From Myrica gale (Eukaryota > Streptophyta > Magnoliopsida > Fagales > Myricaceae), in contig OZ005611.1 of the NCBI GenBank assembly GCA_963930655.1, positions 24,415,001 through 24,479,000 on the forward strand: a stretch of DNA of 64,000 nucleotides. Reading direction: 5' to 3'. Below, in pieces: positions 33,950-45,901 of this stretch (its first letter is position 1; each line of letters begins with the position of its first letter). The translations under genes and the position numbers were made by a program. The notes beneath the pieces were generated by a model that saw only the letters and a list, made by a program, of their open reading frames with translations, was not told the origin of the DNA and made no database searches.

Positions 33950-35640
33950 AACGCCAAAATCGTCTGGACCGGTCAAAAACATGTTCGGACGTATTTCTGG
34001 TGAAACGACATACACGTGTCGCGAATGAGTGACGATAAAAATCGTCACAAAAAACAAATTTGAGTCCGGACGAACAAGAAACCGCTCGGACTCTATGCAG
34101 AGTGAAAAATTCCAAATTATCGTAACTGAGTGACAATTAAAATCGTCACAATTTTTACAATACTGTCCGGAATATTTTTGTAATACGTTCAAACGGACAT
34201 TGCTTAACGAATAATAATCGTCAGGATATGGTGACAAATTAAAAATCGTAATGAACACTCCATTCAGTCGCGACGTTATCAACAACGTTCAACGAAAAAT
34301 ATTACATCGTCCAGACAGTACGGAAAAAGGTCCGCACAATTATCAATGCTTCTTCCGCGAATCGTGTGGTTCCACGTTGCAAAACTTCATACAAGTGACA
34401 TCGATACCGTCCGACCAAAAATTAGAGTACGGACCGTATAAGTTCTAGAACATTTTCGAAACAGACATATTTAATGAGGTTAAATTTGATAAGACCACGT
34501 GTGAATATAACCACTAAGAAGAGTCCGAACGCTAATCAAATGCGTTCGGACGGTGACTGGGCACATTAAACTCGCCAGAATTTGTCAAAATCACAAACTC
34601 ACTCACTTCTCTCAAACTTTTCTCCCAAACGTTTTCACTATCAGGAACTTCAGGTAAAACTTCCTTCATGAATTTGCTTCTCAATTTCTTGAATTTCGAT
34701 TCAATACCGTCCGTTGTTTAGTTTGTTGTGTTATTTGTGTCAATCAAATCATGTTGTTTTGCTAGTGTTCATTGAAATACGTTCGGACGACGTTTTACAC
34801 CGTCTGTACGTTGACTAAAACGTCCGAACTGTAATTTCTTCATTCAGATGTTTTTATATAATGTTCGGACTGCCTAAAATTTAAACGACACATTTTGAAA
34901 TTCGTACGAACGGTTTATGATAATATCCGTTAGGTTGACATCCAGGATCGACGTAACATCACTCGTTCGAGGATCTAATTACATCCAGGTATGTTTTGCT
35001 TACTTTTAACAAGATTTTAATGGAAAAAGTTTCATTATTTTATAGTTTTAAGTATAGAATTTCAACTCCATTTTTTACATATTACATTGTGTTTTTTGAT
35101 TGATTTTTACGTAGAAATTGATTATGTTAAGTGTTAGGTTTTGTTTTAAGTGTATTAGTTTGTGTTTTGGTTGTATTTTTGGGCGTGTGGGAAAGGTAGA
35201 GGGACGCTGCCATGGCTGAGTTTGCTCGGTCTTCCTCTAGAATATGTTCAGACACTTTCTAAAGGCGTTTAGACCCGTGCTTTATACGTCTGGACTCTTT
35301 CATGGGTTGTCCGGACCCATTCTTTATCTCTGTTTTACGTTCGGACGCCTGATAGTATGCCTAAGGTTATACCTTCTCATTTTGATTGTGTCCGGACACT
35401 GATTCAATTCAATCCGGACGTGTGAATGTTAAATTTAAATAGTTTTTTTTATATGTTTTGGGTTCGAACGGTAATTCAAAGCTGTTTGGACTCTTGTTAG
35501 ACTTTCAAAACGGATACGTTGACGTTTTGTGAAAGTTCGGATGCTTGACGTAAATTTCCGTAGGGTAGTGTATTGTTCGGACGATGTTTATATAGGTTCA
35601 GACGTTGTTATTTGGGTTCGGACGTATTTCTAACCGTGCA
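33950..35640. repeat. CACTA subterminal motif cluster (GTCCGAA-like)
   Basis: More than 20 matches or near matches to GTTCGGACG / CGTCCGAAC occur in both orientations (for example near 33982, 34065, 34547, 34782, 34822, 35341, 35577 and 35617). Similar clusters lie at about 37.3-37.7, 38.1-38.2 and 43.49-43.98 kb. In En/Spm and relatives, subterminal repeats bind the TNPA-type protein; that role is inferred here. Confidence 0.7.
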
Positions 35641-35669
35641 AACACGTTTTTTGTGTAGATTTTGAAAAA

Positions 35670-36902
35670 ATGAGCAAACGTGCGCGTACCAGTAGCCATG
35701 CTGATGAAGAGCAACCTTCCGCTCAAGCTTTGACGGTGGAGCAGCATACTGCCATCATTATGTCCCGCTGGATTGTTGTCGAGCGGGACATCAAGTTGGT
35801 AGATTTTAAAGATCTCACATTTGAGGGTAGGATGCTTCTGGATTTGGTGGAGGAGTTAGATTGGCTTCCGTTGATCCACAGGACCGGCTATGCATCGAAG
35901 AATCTGGTGCGGGAGTTTTATTGTGCTATACTACGGTCGACGAACCTCGAGGAGCCTAGTATGGAGGTCACTGTCTGTAACGTGCCGATCATATTCTCGC
36001 CTGACGAGCTGGCGAATTTCTTTGGGTACGAGAGAGATTTAGCAGCGTTCCTAAACCTGTCAATGAGCGAGGAGGGCCAACCTACTAAGGCCGAGGTATT
36101 CCAGACTATGTTGGGCGATGATACAGTTATTTTTTTGGGCAATTATATGATACACAGGCAGCAACTTTCTTTTTGGCGGATCATGCACCTGATTCTATGC
36201 TCTTCCATCGACCCGATGAAGTACACCACGAAGCTATCTTATAGCCGGGCCGAGTTCTTGTATCTGGTAGTTGTATGGGGGCTACCTGTTGATATAACAT
36301 CATACATCTATCAGTCCATTCGTGCAGAGGCCTTGAAGAATAATGCTACTATTTCATTGTCGCATGAGATTCTTCTGACCCAGTTCCTGCCCGTCATGAT
36401 GATACCTGAAGGTGCCGACAAGTCGAGGGCGCTTCTAGTAGGGGCGATCAACAATAAAACGCTCTCCAAATAGATGGCCTAGACACGCCGAGCACTGCAA
36501 GCTACTCGGCCTGCTAGAGTTAGACGACTGGAGCAACCTGAGGAGGCAATGGAGAGGCAAGATCCTAGACAGGACTCGACTCAGAGGCTTGGGGCACAGC
36601 GGCCGAGTTGGATGGACGGTATGATGACAAAGCTGACTTAGTGGATGAAGTCGATCTTGCAACCCATCCATGTCATGGTCAGTGATATCAGTCGTCGGCG
36701 GACGACTTTGGAGCAGAAGGTCGCAGATATGGACATTGGGTGGAGGAGGGAGGTCGCTGCTCTTAAAGAGGTCTTGAACGGCGTGACAACCGGTGCAGAG
36801 CTCTTTCCCCTGACTGAGCGGATTGTGCTGATAGAGGAGCACCTTCGCCAAGTCCGTCACGTTCTGAAACTCACCGATGATGATGATGATGCTGAACAGT
36901 AG
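35670..36902 (+). pseudogene. Accessory plant-transposon protein in the CACTA element
   Basis: One frame of 411 codons from ATG 35670 to TAG 36902, interrupted by three TAG codons (36471, 36480, 36639), each where CAG would suit. The first 267 residues (basic start MSKRARTSSHADEEQ, then LVREFYCAILRS, VPIIFSPDELANFFGYERD) resemble the 'putative plant transposon protein' domain found in many plant repeats. The C-terminal part (RRRTTLEQKVADMDIGWRRE, LTERIVLIEEHLRQV) looks like coiled coil and ends in an acidic DDDDDAEQ tail. It is not one of the two canonical En/Spm proteins, and its function is unknown. Confidence 0.7.
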
Positions 36903-38606
36903 TCTACCTGCTTTGTGGACATCTATTAGTTTTTTTTATTTGGACATTTTATTTATTTTTATTATGTTTTGAGGACATTTTACTTTGATATTATGTATTG
37001 TGGACATATATTGGTACTTATTTGTTGTTATTTTGTTCATTTTATGTTTTGACGATATTTGATGTATTTATGTTATTTCAGTTATGCTATTTGTATTTAT
37101 TGAAACTTAGTATAATATGTTAATTAATGTTACATTTCTAATTTCGGTAAACTCCTTCAAACAAATATTGTTTTTAGAACTTAACACACTTAAGGTTGTT
37201 TATATTATTAACTAACTTTTATTATTTAAAACTTGTTAATAAATTTAATTGTATAAGTTAAGAAAATGAAAACAAGAAAAAAAACGTCAATAACCGTTTG
37301 AACAATAATTTTAACGGCCGAACGTTTTACTGTAAGCTCGAACGTTGTCGTATTATGTAAATCAAACCGTTCGAACAATGGTTTATACGGTCTAGACGCT
37401 TTTTCGTTCAAGATTCAGTTCGGACGAGTGGTTTGATATCATCCGGACGTTGTTGTTTATGATCAAACGTTGCCGTCTTGGTATTTCTAAAACGGTATCG
37501 TATAATGTAAGGTAGTGTTCGGATGTTTATGGTATATTCGGACACTTTTGAGTAATATCAGACGGTGTCGCTTGGGGATTTCTTAAACGGTGTCGTGAAA
37601 TGTAAGTTTGCGTGCAGACGTGAAATAATACGTTCGGACTGTGTGAAATTTATAGCGGCAACGAACTACATTAAAGGCGTCCGAACGACTTGTATTCATT
37701 TGAAAGACCTGTATTTGCAGACAGTATAATCAAAACGTAAAAAATTTAGAAAATTTGAGAGATTTGAGCAAGAGTAGAAAGTAGGAGCTGATTTTGGACG
37801 TCAATCTCGTTGAAAAGGGTCTGAAAGGAGCAATTCATTTTGAATTTCGCATTGGATTGCATTTGAGGTTAGTGAGTTTTAAAATTTCTTTTGTTTTAGG
37901 ATGAAAAACATGGATTTTAGGAAATCAAAGGATTTTTTTTTTCCAATTTTTAGGGTCTAAAATGATAGCAATGGAGTTTGAGGTTGGTTGTGATGTGTTT
38001 ATATCGAAGTGTTAGTGATTTGTGTTGATTTTGACATGAATTTGCGGTGAAAATACAGTTTGTGCTCGAAGAACTATCTTGTTCGACAATCGTTGTCCGG
38101 ACGTCAAGTGTTTCATCCGAACTCTGTTTTTGGTTCAGACGCTTTAGAAAAAACGTCCGAAGGGTTATATGTATGGTTCGGAAGATTGTTACGTCCGAAC
38201 GGATTTTGCTGTTTTGTCATGCATTCATTTTGTAGCCCTAGCCCCTGTCTAAGTTCATTTTGTGCGTAACGTGCGTAATTGTATCTAGTATTGTGACATA
38301 TGTGTTTAAAAATTTCAATGCAAATTTCCTGTTGTCCTTCGGATACACATTCATCATTGAACTTAGACACTTGTCTGAAATGGTGGGTGTTTATGCTTAA
38401 TATTGTAGGCGTGTATCTGGTGACTGAGGGGAAGTGCTGTCGAAATTTCTAGTGTATCGGTCACAATGGTCGGGTCAATTACATGCAGTACGTGATATAG
38501 TAAACTTGAATGAGATATGACCTATCACCCGAAAAAATTAGAGTTGAGTATGAATGTCATCATTGTTTGCGTTATTGTTTGCATTTTTCGTCTTTGATGG
38601 AACAAT

Positions 38607-41500
38607 ATGGATAAAAGTTGGATATATGAGGCTGATAGACTCAAAAGTGTGAAGTATAGTGATGGTGTTCGAGATTTTATTAGTGTTGCCCGTAGTTATG
38701 CATATAGTCGGGGTATGATAAGATATCCATGTAAGAGATGTACGAATGTGTTGTTACAACGGGTGGACGAGATGGAGGATAATTTATTTATAATTGGGTT
38801 TGACCAGAGTTACACTCATTCGGTATTTCACGGAGAGTCAATTTCAGAAGTTTCTAACAAGGTGGTGAATTTAGAACCTGAACCGGGCAGTAAGGACTAT
38901 GAGGGAAACTTAAATGATGATAACAGAGACATGTTAGAAGACTTTGAGGCTGGAGCAGGGGTTGATGAGAACATGAGTGAAAATATATCGGGTCCTGAAC
39001 AAGTCCAATCTGGGTCTGAAGACGAATTTTCTGCGTATACCAAGTTATGGGCGAATGTTGAGCGAGAGTTGTATCCCGAGTGTAAGAAGTACTCGACGCT
39101 GTCTTTCGTTGTTAGGCTACTTCATGTGAAGTCGAAGAATGATATGACTGTAAATGCGTTTGAAGATGTGTTGGACTTGATATAAAATGCACTGCTGGAG
39201 GAGGAGACACTTCCTAAATCTTATTATGAGGCGAAAAAGTTAAGAAAAAATTTAGGATTTAGCTACGATAACATACATGTGTGTTTAACTGACTATATAC
39301 TGTTTTGGAAAGAGCACAATGAGTTAGAAAAGTGTCTGGTGTGTGGGGAATCGAGGTGGAAGTACAGTCATAATAGTAAATCAAAGGTTACTCAAAAAGT
39401 ACTGCGACATTTTGCCTTGAAACCGAAGTTTCAAAGATTGTTTCTATCGAGGCAAACGACAACGGATATGCGGTGGCAGCAAGAGAAGCGTGTGGTTGAA
39501 GATGTGGTGATTAGGCATCCTGTAGACTCTAGGGTACGGAGGGAACTCAATAAAAAATTAGAATGGTTTGGTAGGGAATCTCAGAACGTCCGGTTAGGTT
39601 TGGCGTCTGATGGGTTCAATCAGTTTGACAACATGATCTTATCGTATAGTATATGGCGAGTCGTACTAATTCCATATGATTTGCTGCCATGGAAATGTAT
39701 GAAGGATTTAAGTTTCATGTTGTCGTTGCTTATTCCAGGTCCAAGAAGTCTCAGGAATGATATAGATGTCTACTTGCAGCCATTGGTAGATGAGTTGAAG
39801 GACTTGTGGGAAAATGGAATGCAGACGTACAACGCGGCCGTATTAAGTTCATTCAAGTTATATGTTGTTTTGCTTTGGACAATAAATGACTTCCCGGTTT
39901 ATGGTAATCTCTCGGGTTGGAGTACAAAATGAAGGTTAGCATGCCCTAATTGCAATGCGGACACAACTTCATTTTATTTGAAACATGGGGCAAACATTGT
40001 TTTTTGGCACATCGCCGGTATTTTCCCCCTACACATGGGTGGAGGCATGATGTCGACATATTTGACAGGAAAAAAGAGTTCAGAGCAGCGCCTGAAGAAG
40101 TCACTGGAGAGGAGATACGTAAACAACTTGAATTGGTATCGTTATGTTCGTTTGGGAAGACTCAGAAGGAGAGAAAACAGGCTGACAATGAGTTAAGTTG
40201 GACGAAGTGCATCATATTTTTTGAGTTTTGTACTGGTCAGAGTTGAAACTTCGATATAATTTGGACGTTATGCACATATAGAAGAATATTTGTGACAGTG
40301 TGTTGAGAACTTTGATGAACATCGATGGTAAGACTTATTTGCTTGAACAATGTGCTCGACAGGACTTGACATTAATGAGCATTAAAAAAGAGTTGCATTT
40401 TCAAGTTCGGGGTCAACAGGAGGTGATGCCTCAAGCATTATTTACTTTAACGAAGGATGAACGTAAGAACTGTTGTGAATGGTTGAAGAGTGTCAAGTTG
40501 CTAGATGGAAACGCCTTTAACATATCCCGATGTGTAAATATAAATGAAAGGAAGATAATGGGTATGAAGAGTCACGACTCACACGTCTTGTTGCAGCGAC
40601 TATTACCGGCAATAATACACGGGTTGTTAGGAAACGAAATATGTACATCGTTGACTGAGTTGAGCTTATTCTTCATAGACTTGTGCTCAAGAACAATACG
40701 TTTAGACGTTGTGGACCAGTTAGAGAAGGACATCAGAATGATTCTTTACAACTTGGAACATATATTCCCTCCATCATTTTTTACTATTATGGTTCATTTA
40801 GCTGTTCATTTAACTCGAGAGGTGAAACTTGGGGGTCCAGTTCAATATCGGTGGATGTATTCAATGAAGAAGTTGAAGCGTTTCGTTAAGAGCAGAGCAC
40901 GATGTGAGGGCTCCATTACTGAGAATTATGTGTTAAATGAATGTTTAACTTTTTGCACAATGTATCTTAGTACGTATGAGACTAGATTTAATAGAAAAGA
41001 CTGGAATTATGCCGACATGGATGATCGAAGTTATTGGTTCTCTGTGTTTACTCAAAGTGTTCGACCGTTGGGAGCTGAAAGGGGTCAAGATTTGAATAGA
41101 AATAAATTTACAAAGGTGCAGTGGTACGTACTCAACAACTGTTCAGAAATCAGTCAACATATAGAGTAAGCGCTTATAAGAATATTGGCTCACTTAAACA
41201 CTTATCAATTCATTATATTTTAAGGTTGTTTATAAAATATCTTATTCCTTTATAGCGAGCACTTGGAAGAGATAAGAAGGAAATCCCCAATAAATGTTGA
41301 TAAGAGATACAGAGAAGAATTTCCGTTATGGTTTAGAACTCGGGTATTTATTTAATTTTCTCCCTATTATATGTTTAGATTTAAGTGGTTATTTGTTTCA
41401 GATTCAAACTTAACACATGATTACTATTTTAGGTTCAAACTATGCATAAGGAAAATCCAGGCTCGATGTCGGATTATTTGAGGAGGAAGCTTGTGAAGAT
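38607..41500 (+). pseudogene. CACTA transposase, TNPD/Tnp2 type, broken
   Basis: The N-terminal transposase-associated domain (MDKSWIYEADRLKS, IRYPCKRCTN) is followed by an acidic linker. The Tnp2 core is next (WQQEKRVVEDVVIRHPVDSR, VRLGLASDGFNQFDNM, MLSLLIPGPRSLRNDIDVYL), then the GHRRYFPPTHGWRHD-like segment seen here as AHRRYFPPTHGWRHDVDIF, then a DUF4218-like block (MVHLAVHLTREVKLGGPVQY). An intron (41166-41255) joins HI to DEHLEEIRRKSP. Breaks are a TAA at 39183-39185, a TGA for TGG ending at 39932 and a frame change near 40000, with more before 40300. The domain order is typical of plant CACTA elements. Confidence 0.85.
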
Positions 41501-41549
41501 GGAGAAGGACCGTGAAGCATACCAGGAGAATTAGTCTATTGAGCTTTTT

Positions 41550-43315
41550 GTGGACTTTAGCTCTTTTGACATGATCTCGTTGACTAGAAATGACGTCGAG
41601 GCTTATGTGTCAGTAACCGATGAGAGTGGTACACAACTACGTGTGGTAGAAGGAAGCGATGATTCCTCGGAATCGTTCAGTGAAGATTGTAGTGATTATG
41701 AAGAATATGGCTTCGAGGATTATAGTAACTTTATCGTTTCGATTAAATTAGCGTTTATAGTTTATATTCATTTTATGTTTTCATTTCTAATATTGGTTTA
41801 TTTGGTCACAGGACGACTTCATGCCAGCGGGAGGGAAACATATTCGGTGCGATTCATCAGTTCGAGCTGAGAGTTGTCCTGGTACACTACCAGTGTCTGG
41901 TCCTTCACTGGGGGATAGAAACAAATTATCGTCCCCTATCACAGCCAGTCCAGTGGGCACCTAGAGTAGTTGTGCATGTAAGTATCTTACCCCGTCAATC
42001 TTTATTAAATATTATTAATTTTTAAATTTCTATACTTCATTTGTAGCGACGTCCGGAATCAGACACGTTCGAGGAAGTACGAGCGGGATTTCCTTACTCA
42101 AGGCTCGCACCGGAGGAAAGTTGACTGTCCATATCCCTGATGGATGTACGAGAGGTGATGACAAGGCTTCCTCCATGCTCTCGAGGCATATTGGTGCGCT
42201 CGTTCGACAACATATCCCATTTGAGACAAGCAAGTGGAAGGAGGTCCCCCGACGAGGTTAAGTCGTATGCGATGAACCGAGTGTTGGTAAGTATAATTTA
42301 TTAAATTTTAATTGTTGATACTTTTTTGCGTTTCTAACTGTTATATATGTTAAGGATGACTTCCAAATAGATTACGACAGAGCCGATGATCACATTATTG
42401 TGACGTCTACGATGAACACAGCGTATAAGACGAATACAAATAGAATGTTCCAGCATTACTCGGTGTTCAATTCCAAAGAGGAGGCGTTAGAGCACCCGTA
42501 TCCCGATATGAACAATGAAGAATTGACTCGTGTTTATGATTTATTCGCGAGCGAGGAATTTCAGGTTAAACATTTTTATTCCGTCCTGAACGTTTATTTT
42601 AGCTATATGCTTAATTGTGGTAACAACTGTAAATGTACAATGTAGAGGAGTGCAATCAACAAAGAGAATAGACCTAAGCTGAAGATTGCACACACATCGA
42701 GAGCGCGGTCCTTCCGACGCGCTAGAGCGTTATTAGTAAGTAATAAATTTATATTTATATTATTTATTATTTAAATAAATGACTTAGGTATTTTAATATA
42801 AATGTTATGTATTTCTTTTGGTGTACAAAAAAATCCAGAATCTGATGAAATTATTCCTTCGTTGCTTTATAAAAAGATGCATACCAATAAGGATGACATG
42901 TGGACTTCAGAAGATGCACTGAGAAAATTTTAGGTCGTTCAGTACGGTCTGTTGGATTATCTTCATCAGCATTGTCCGTTGATTTGTCCCGGAGATTGAA
43001 GGAGGCCAGATTACAGATTGAGGAGATGATGGCTAGACAGATGGAATATGAAGCTCTTCTAGTCAAGCGGTCAGATATGGAGCAGACGATGTAAGAGCAT
43101 CTGCAGATGATGGAGGAGCAACAACGGAAGAAAGGCGAAGAGCTGATGCAGAAGATGACGGAGTAGCAACAGAAAAAAGACGAAGAACACCAGAAGATGA
43201 TGCAGGAGCAGCAAACAACCCTAGTGGAAAAATAAGAACAGATGATGCAACTAATGACGGAGCAGATCAGACACCTGCAATCTCGTTCGACACCCAAAAG
43301 AAAAATTGGGTATAT
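41550..43315 (+). pseudogene. Second CACTA protein (Ptta/En/Spm plant transposase family), broken
   Basis: Small exon-like pieces give DRADDHIIVTSTMN and HYSVFNSKEEALEHPYPDMN, then INKENRPKLKIAHTSRARSF, the region typical of the plant En/Spm Transposase_24 family. The end (42950-43315) is a coiled coil rich in Met, Gln and Glu (EEMMARQMEYEALLVKR, MEEQQRKKGEELMQKM). It has three in-frame stops at 43092 (TAA), 43164 (TAG) and 43233 (TAA), each where a Gln codon would fit. Exon borders are uncertain. Confidence 0.65.
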
Positions 43316-44157
43316 TTATATATTTTTACTACTTTGTCAATATTTATTGATTATGTATTTTATTTACTTTTAATAACGATTGCATATTTGTCGACATTTT
43401 ATTATATTATGAGCATCGAATATCTTTCTATTTATCTTACTTTTAAATTTTTTTAATTAAATTAATTTAAATACGCATCAACTCATTCGAACGGTAACAA
43501 AGGTTGCCCGAACAGTTATTTGGCGTCGATAACGTGCGCACGCATAACTACTTGTCCGCACACTTCGCGTTTAATTATTCCGTACGAACAGTTATTCTCG
43601 CATGCACACGGTCTGCTATTAAGCAAGCATGCGCACGATACAACAATACGTTCGAACGTGTTCGTCTGAAGAAGAGTCTGAACCGTATACGTAGTAGTTC
43701 GAACAGATTCTGATGATGACAAATAGGTATTTCTTCATAAATGAAACATCGGTGCAACGACAACGTCCGGACTCTATGTAATATCGTTCGGAAAATTTTA
43801 TATAAGCGTGCGCACGGATTGTACATGACGAAATTCATTGCGTCACCTTGGACGAACCATTCGCATGAGCGGTCCGAACGTGTAAAGAGTACGTTCGCAC
43901 AACTCATGTGAACGGATAGACTGTACCGGGTATGACAATTTTCAATTTCGTCGCTATGAGGCAAAACCTTTCGAACGGTTTTGAGCGACAGAACACAAAA
44001 ATTGTCACCTAAAACTTTGTCTGACGGGCTTTAGGTGACAAACCGATGACAAACCAGTTGTGTCACTCAAAACCATAGCTGACGAACTGGGCACTTTGGG
44101 TGACAAATTTTTTTATCATCCAAAGTTTGTTTTCTTGTAGTGGAATGACGTAAAACG

Positions 44158-44372
44158 ATTAAATTTTGCTTAGATATACTATTATATATTGAAATGTCAG
44201 GAATATCATGACCCTTTGTAACTAGACAGACACTACTTTGGCCATGACCCTTTTTCAGAAAACGCCACCTGACCTAGAACGATGAAATTTTGCTTAGATA
44301 TACCATTATATATATATTGAACTGTCAGGAATATCATGACCCTTTGTAACCAGACAGACACTACTTTGGCCA
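44158..44372 (+). repeat. Tandem duplication, period about 121 bp
   Basis: The block ATTTTGCTTAGATATAC ... TGTCAGGAATATCATGACCC ... CAGACACTACTTTGGCC occurs at 44158-44257 and again at 44279-44372. Copies differ at a few positions. It lies just right of the foldback remnant. Confidence 0.85.
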
Positions 44373-44399
44373 AAAGCCACTTGACTGATCATCAATGTA

Positions 44400-45820
44400 T
44401 ATTTATAATCAAAAGAACCAAAGCAACTCTTCGCCTATGCTGAATCTCATACAAAGGCTATATAGTTAACTGCTTTTCACTTGACTATCAGGATCAAAGA
44501 CTAACTGTTTACCATTTCCATTTTAAAAGTTCCCAGAGATGATCCGGCCCTGCATTAATTAAGTTCAAACTTGGAGAATCCATCAGATGCTTCATTTCCA
44601 TAAGTCAATTGTTCCTCTTGGCAAAAAACTCTCAGGTGGATTAATTACATTTAAGGGCTGCAGCTTCACCATAGTGCGTGATGACGGCTGAAGATTACGC
44701 CAGGGTGATCCCGCGGGTCGCTGGTTTATATGGTCGTGCTCCAATAGGGAATATCAGAGCTAGCTGATGCGATCAACAGGTTGGAGCTAGCAGTCAGAGG
44801 ACCTTTCTGAACAATATTGGGGTGAGCGCGCGGAACCCTTTTAATCACAAGATCAGTACTGTACAATACATGTTTCGAGTTTTCATTTCCATGATTTCTA
44901 GCCCAGGTATATATGGTCAATGATGTCCTCCGTTTTCAACTAATCGGGAGCTAAAAGTCTTTCAATTTTACCTTTCTATAGCTAGACCTCTGAGCTTACA
45001 TATATATTTCTAATTGTGAATCCCTCCCAAGTGCTAACATTACATGAAATATTGAAATGTTATGGTTTATTTATTTCGAGAACGTATTTGGTCCTTTGAT
45101 CAGGGGGCAAAAAAACCTGGAATTACTTATAGGTACCTCATGACCAAGATATATATATATATATATTGGTGACATCATTGGTGTTGTCATTGATACGATT
45201 ACGAGTTAATATTCTTTTGCTTTTTATATGCAATTATACAAAGACAATTACTTAATTAATAAGTTAGGTTCAAGCACTTCAAATGCAGAACAATTTTCAT
45301 TAACCTTCTTAACATTTTCAGTGTCCCGCTGGTTCTAGGAAATTGTCCAACCGAAACCTTTTCCATGAGGGGAGGACACTCCTCCCGAGCCGTCCCAAAC
45401 AACTACAAAACGATAGCGGAGCCGCGATAAGCTAGGAATAGAAGATCGAAGCTCCTGGCTTCCGATCGCTAGGCTTGTTCAGCTCATGCATGCGTGCATG
45501 CATTTGCTTAACACATTAACTTTCTTAATTCTCCTATACCCTAGCGGCGATGAATCAAATTAAGTAGAAAGGATTCCCTCGTGTCTTAGTCTCAGCTGTC
45601 TACTTCAAGGAGAGAGGCAGCCAATAATTCATTAGTTTGAGGTATATGGATATATTAAAGTCTAAATCACGTGGAAAGTTTTGAGTACAAATTAATTAAT
45701 ACGAGTGAAAATAATTATGCTAAGTTTTAGGTATATTTTTTTCATCATATCATATATATTTAGTTGTAGTAGTGCAAAGAATACTTAGGCAGTACTCTCT
45801 GCCCTCTGGATTGGCCTTGC
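44400..45820. other. Intergenic region, upstream of the small membrane-protein gene
   Basis: No gene recognised. A short (AT)n run lies near 45150. The last part is the promoter of the gene at 45902. Confidence 0.45.
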
Positions 45821-45823
45821 CCT

Positions 45824-45828
45824 TATAA
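45824..45828 (+). promoter_or_regulatory. Putative TATA box of the small membrane-protein gene
   Basis: CTTATAAGT lies 74-78 bp before the ATG at 45902, a fitting distance for a short leader. No transcript evidence. Confidence 0.5.
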
Positions 45829-45901
45829 GTAACCCTCAAAATACGCAGCACTGTCACTCATCAGTCTACAAGTTAAGTGACTTCAGTAACCGCTGCAAGT
45901 T

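Larger units (their letters stand above)
33835..44142 (+). mobile_element. CACTA (En/Spm) DNA transposon, 10.3 kb, decayed
   Basis: The ends are CACTACAACAAATATAG and, in reverse, CACTACAAGAAAACAAAC. A perfect 3-bp target duplication, GAA, flanks it (33832-33834 and 44143-44145), diagnostic of the superfamily. Inside are an accessory plant-transposon ORF (35670-36902), a TNPD/Tnp2-type transposase (38607-41500) and a second En/Spm protein with a Gln/Glu-rich coiled coil (41550-43315). Non-coding parts are packed with GTTCGGACG/CGTCCGAAC-like motifs. All coding parts carry stops or frame slips, so the copy is not autonomous. Confidence 0.95.
33426..44151. mobile_element. Long palindrome (foldback element), right arm split by the CACTA insertion
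   Basis: The left arm 33426-33612 pairs with 33656-33834 and then with 44143-44151. Paired blocks include TCTCTCAAATAATTGTCATT with AATGACAATTATTTGAGAGA, and CGTTTGTAATTAATT with AATTAATTACAAACG. The loop is about 43 bp (33613-33655). The pairing TTACGTCATTCC / GGAA-TGACGTAA is restored only when the 10.3-kb CACTA element and one GAA are removed, which proves the order of events. The foldback carries no gene; its family is unknown. Confidence 0.85.
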
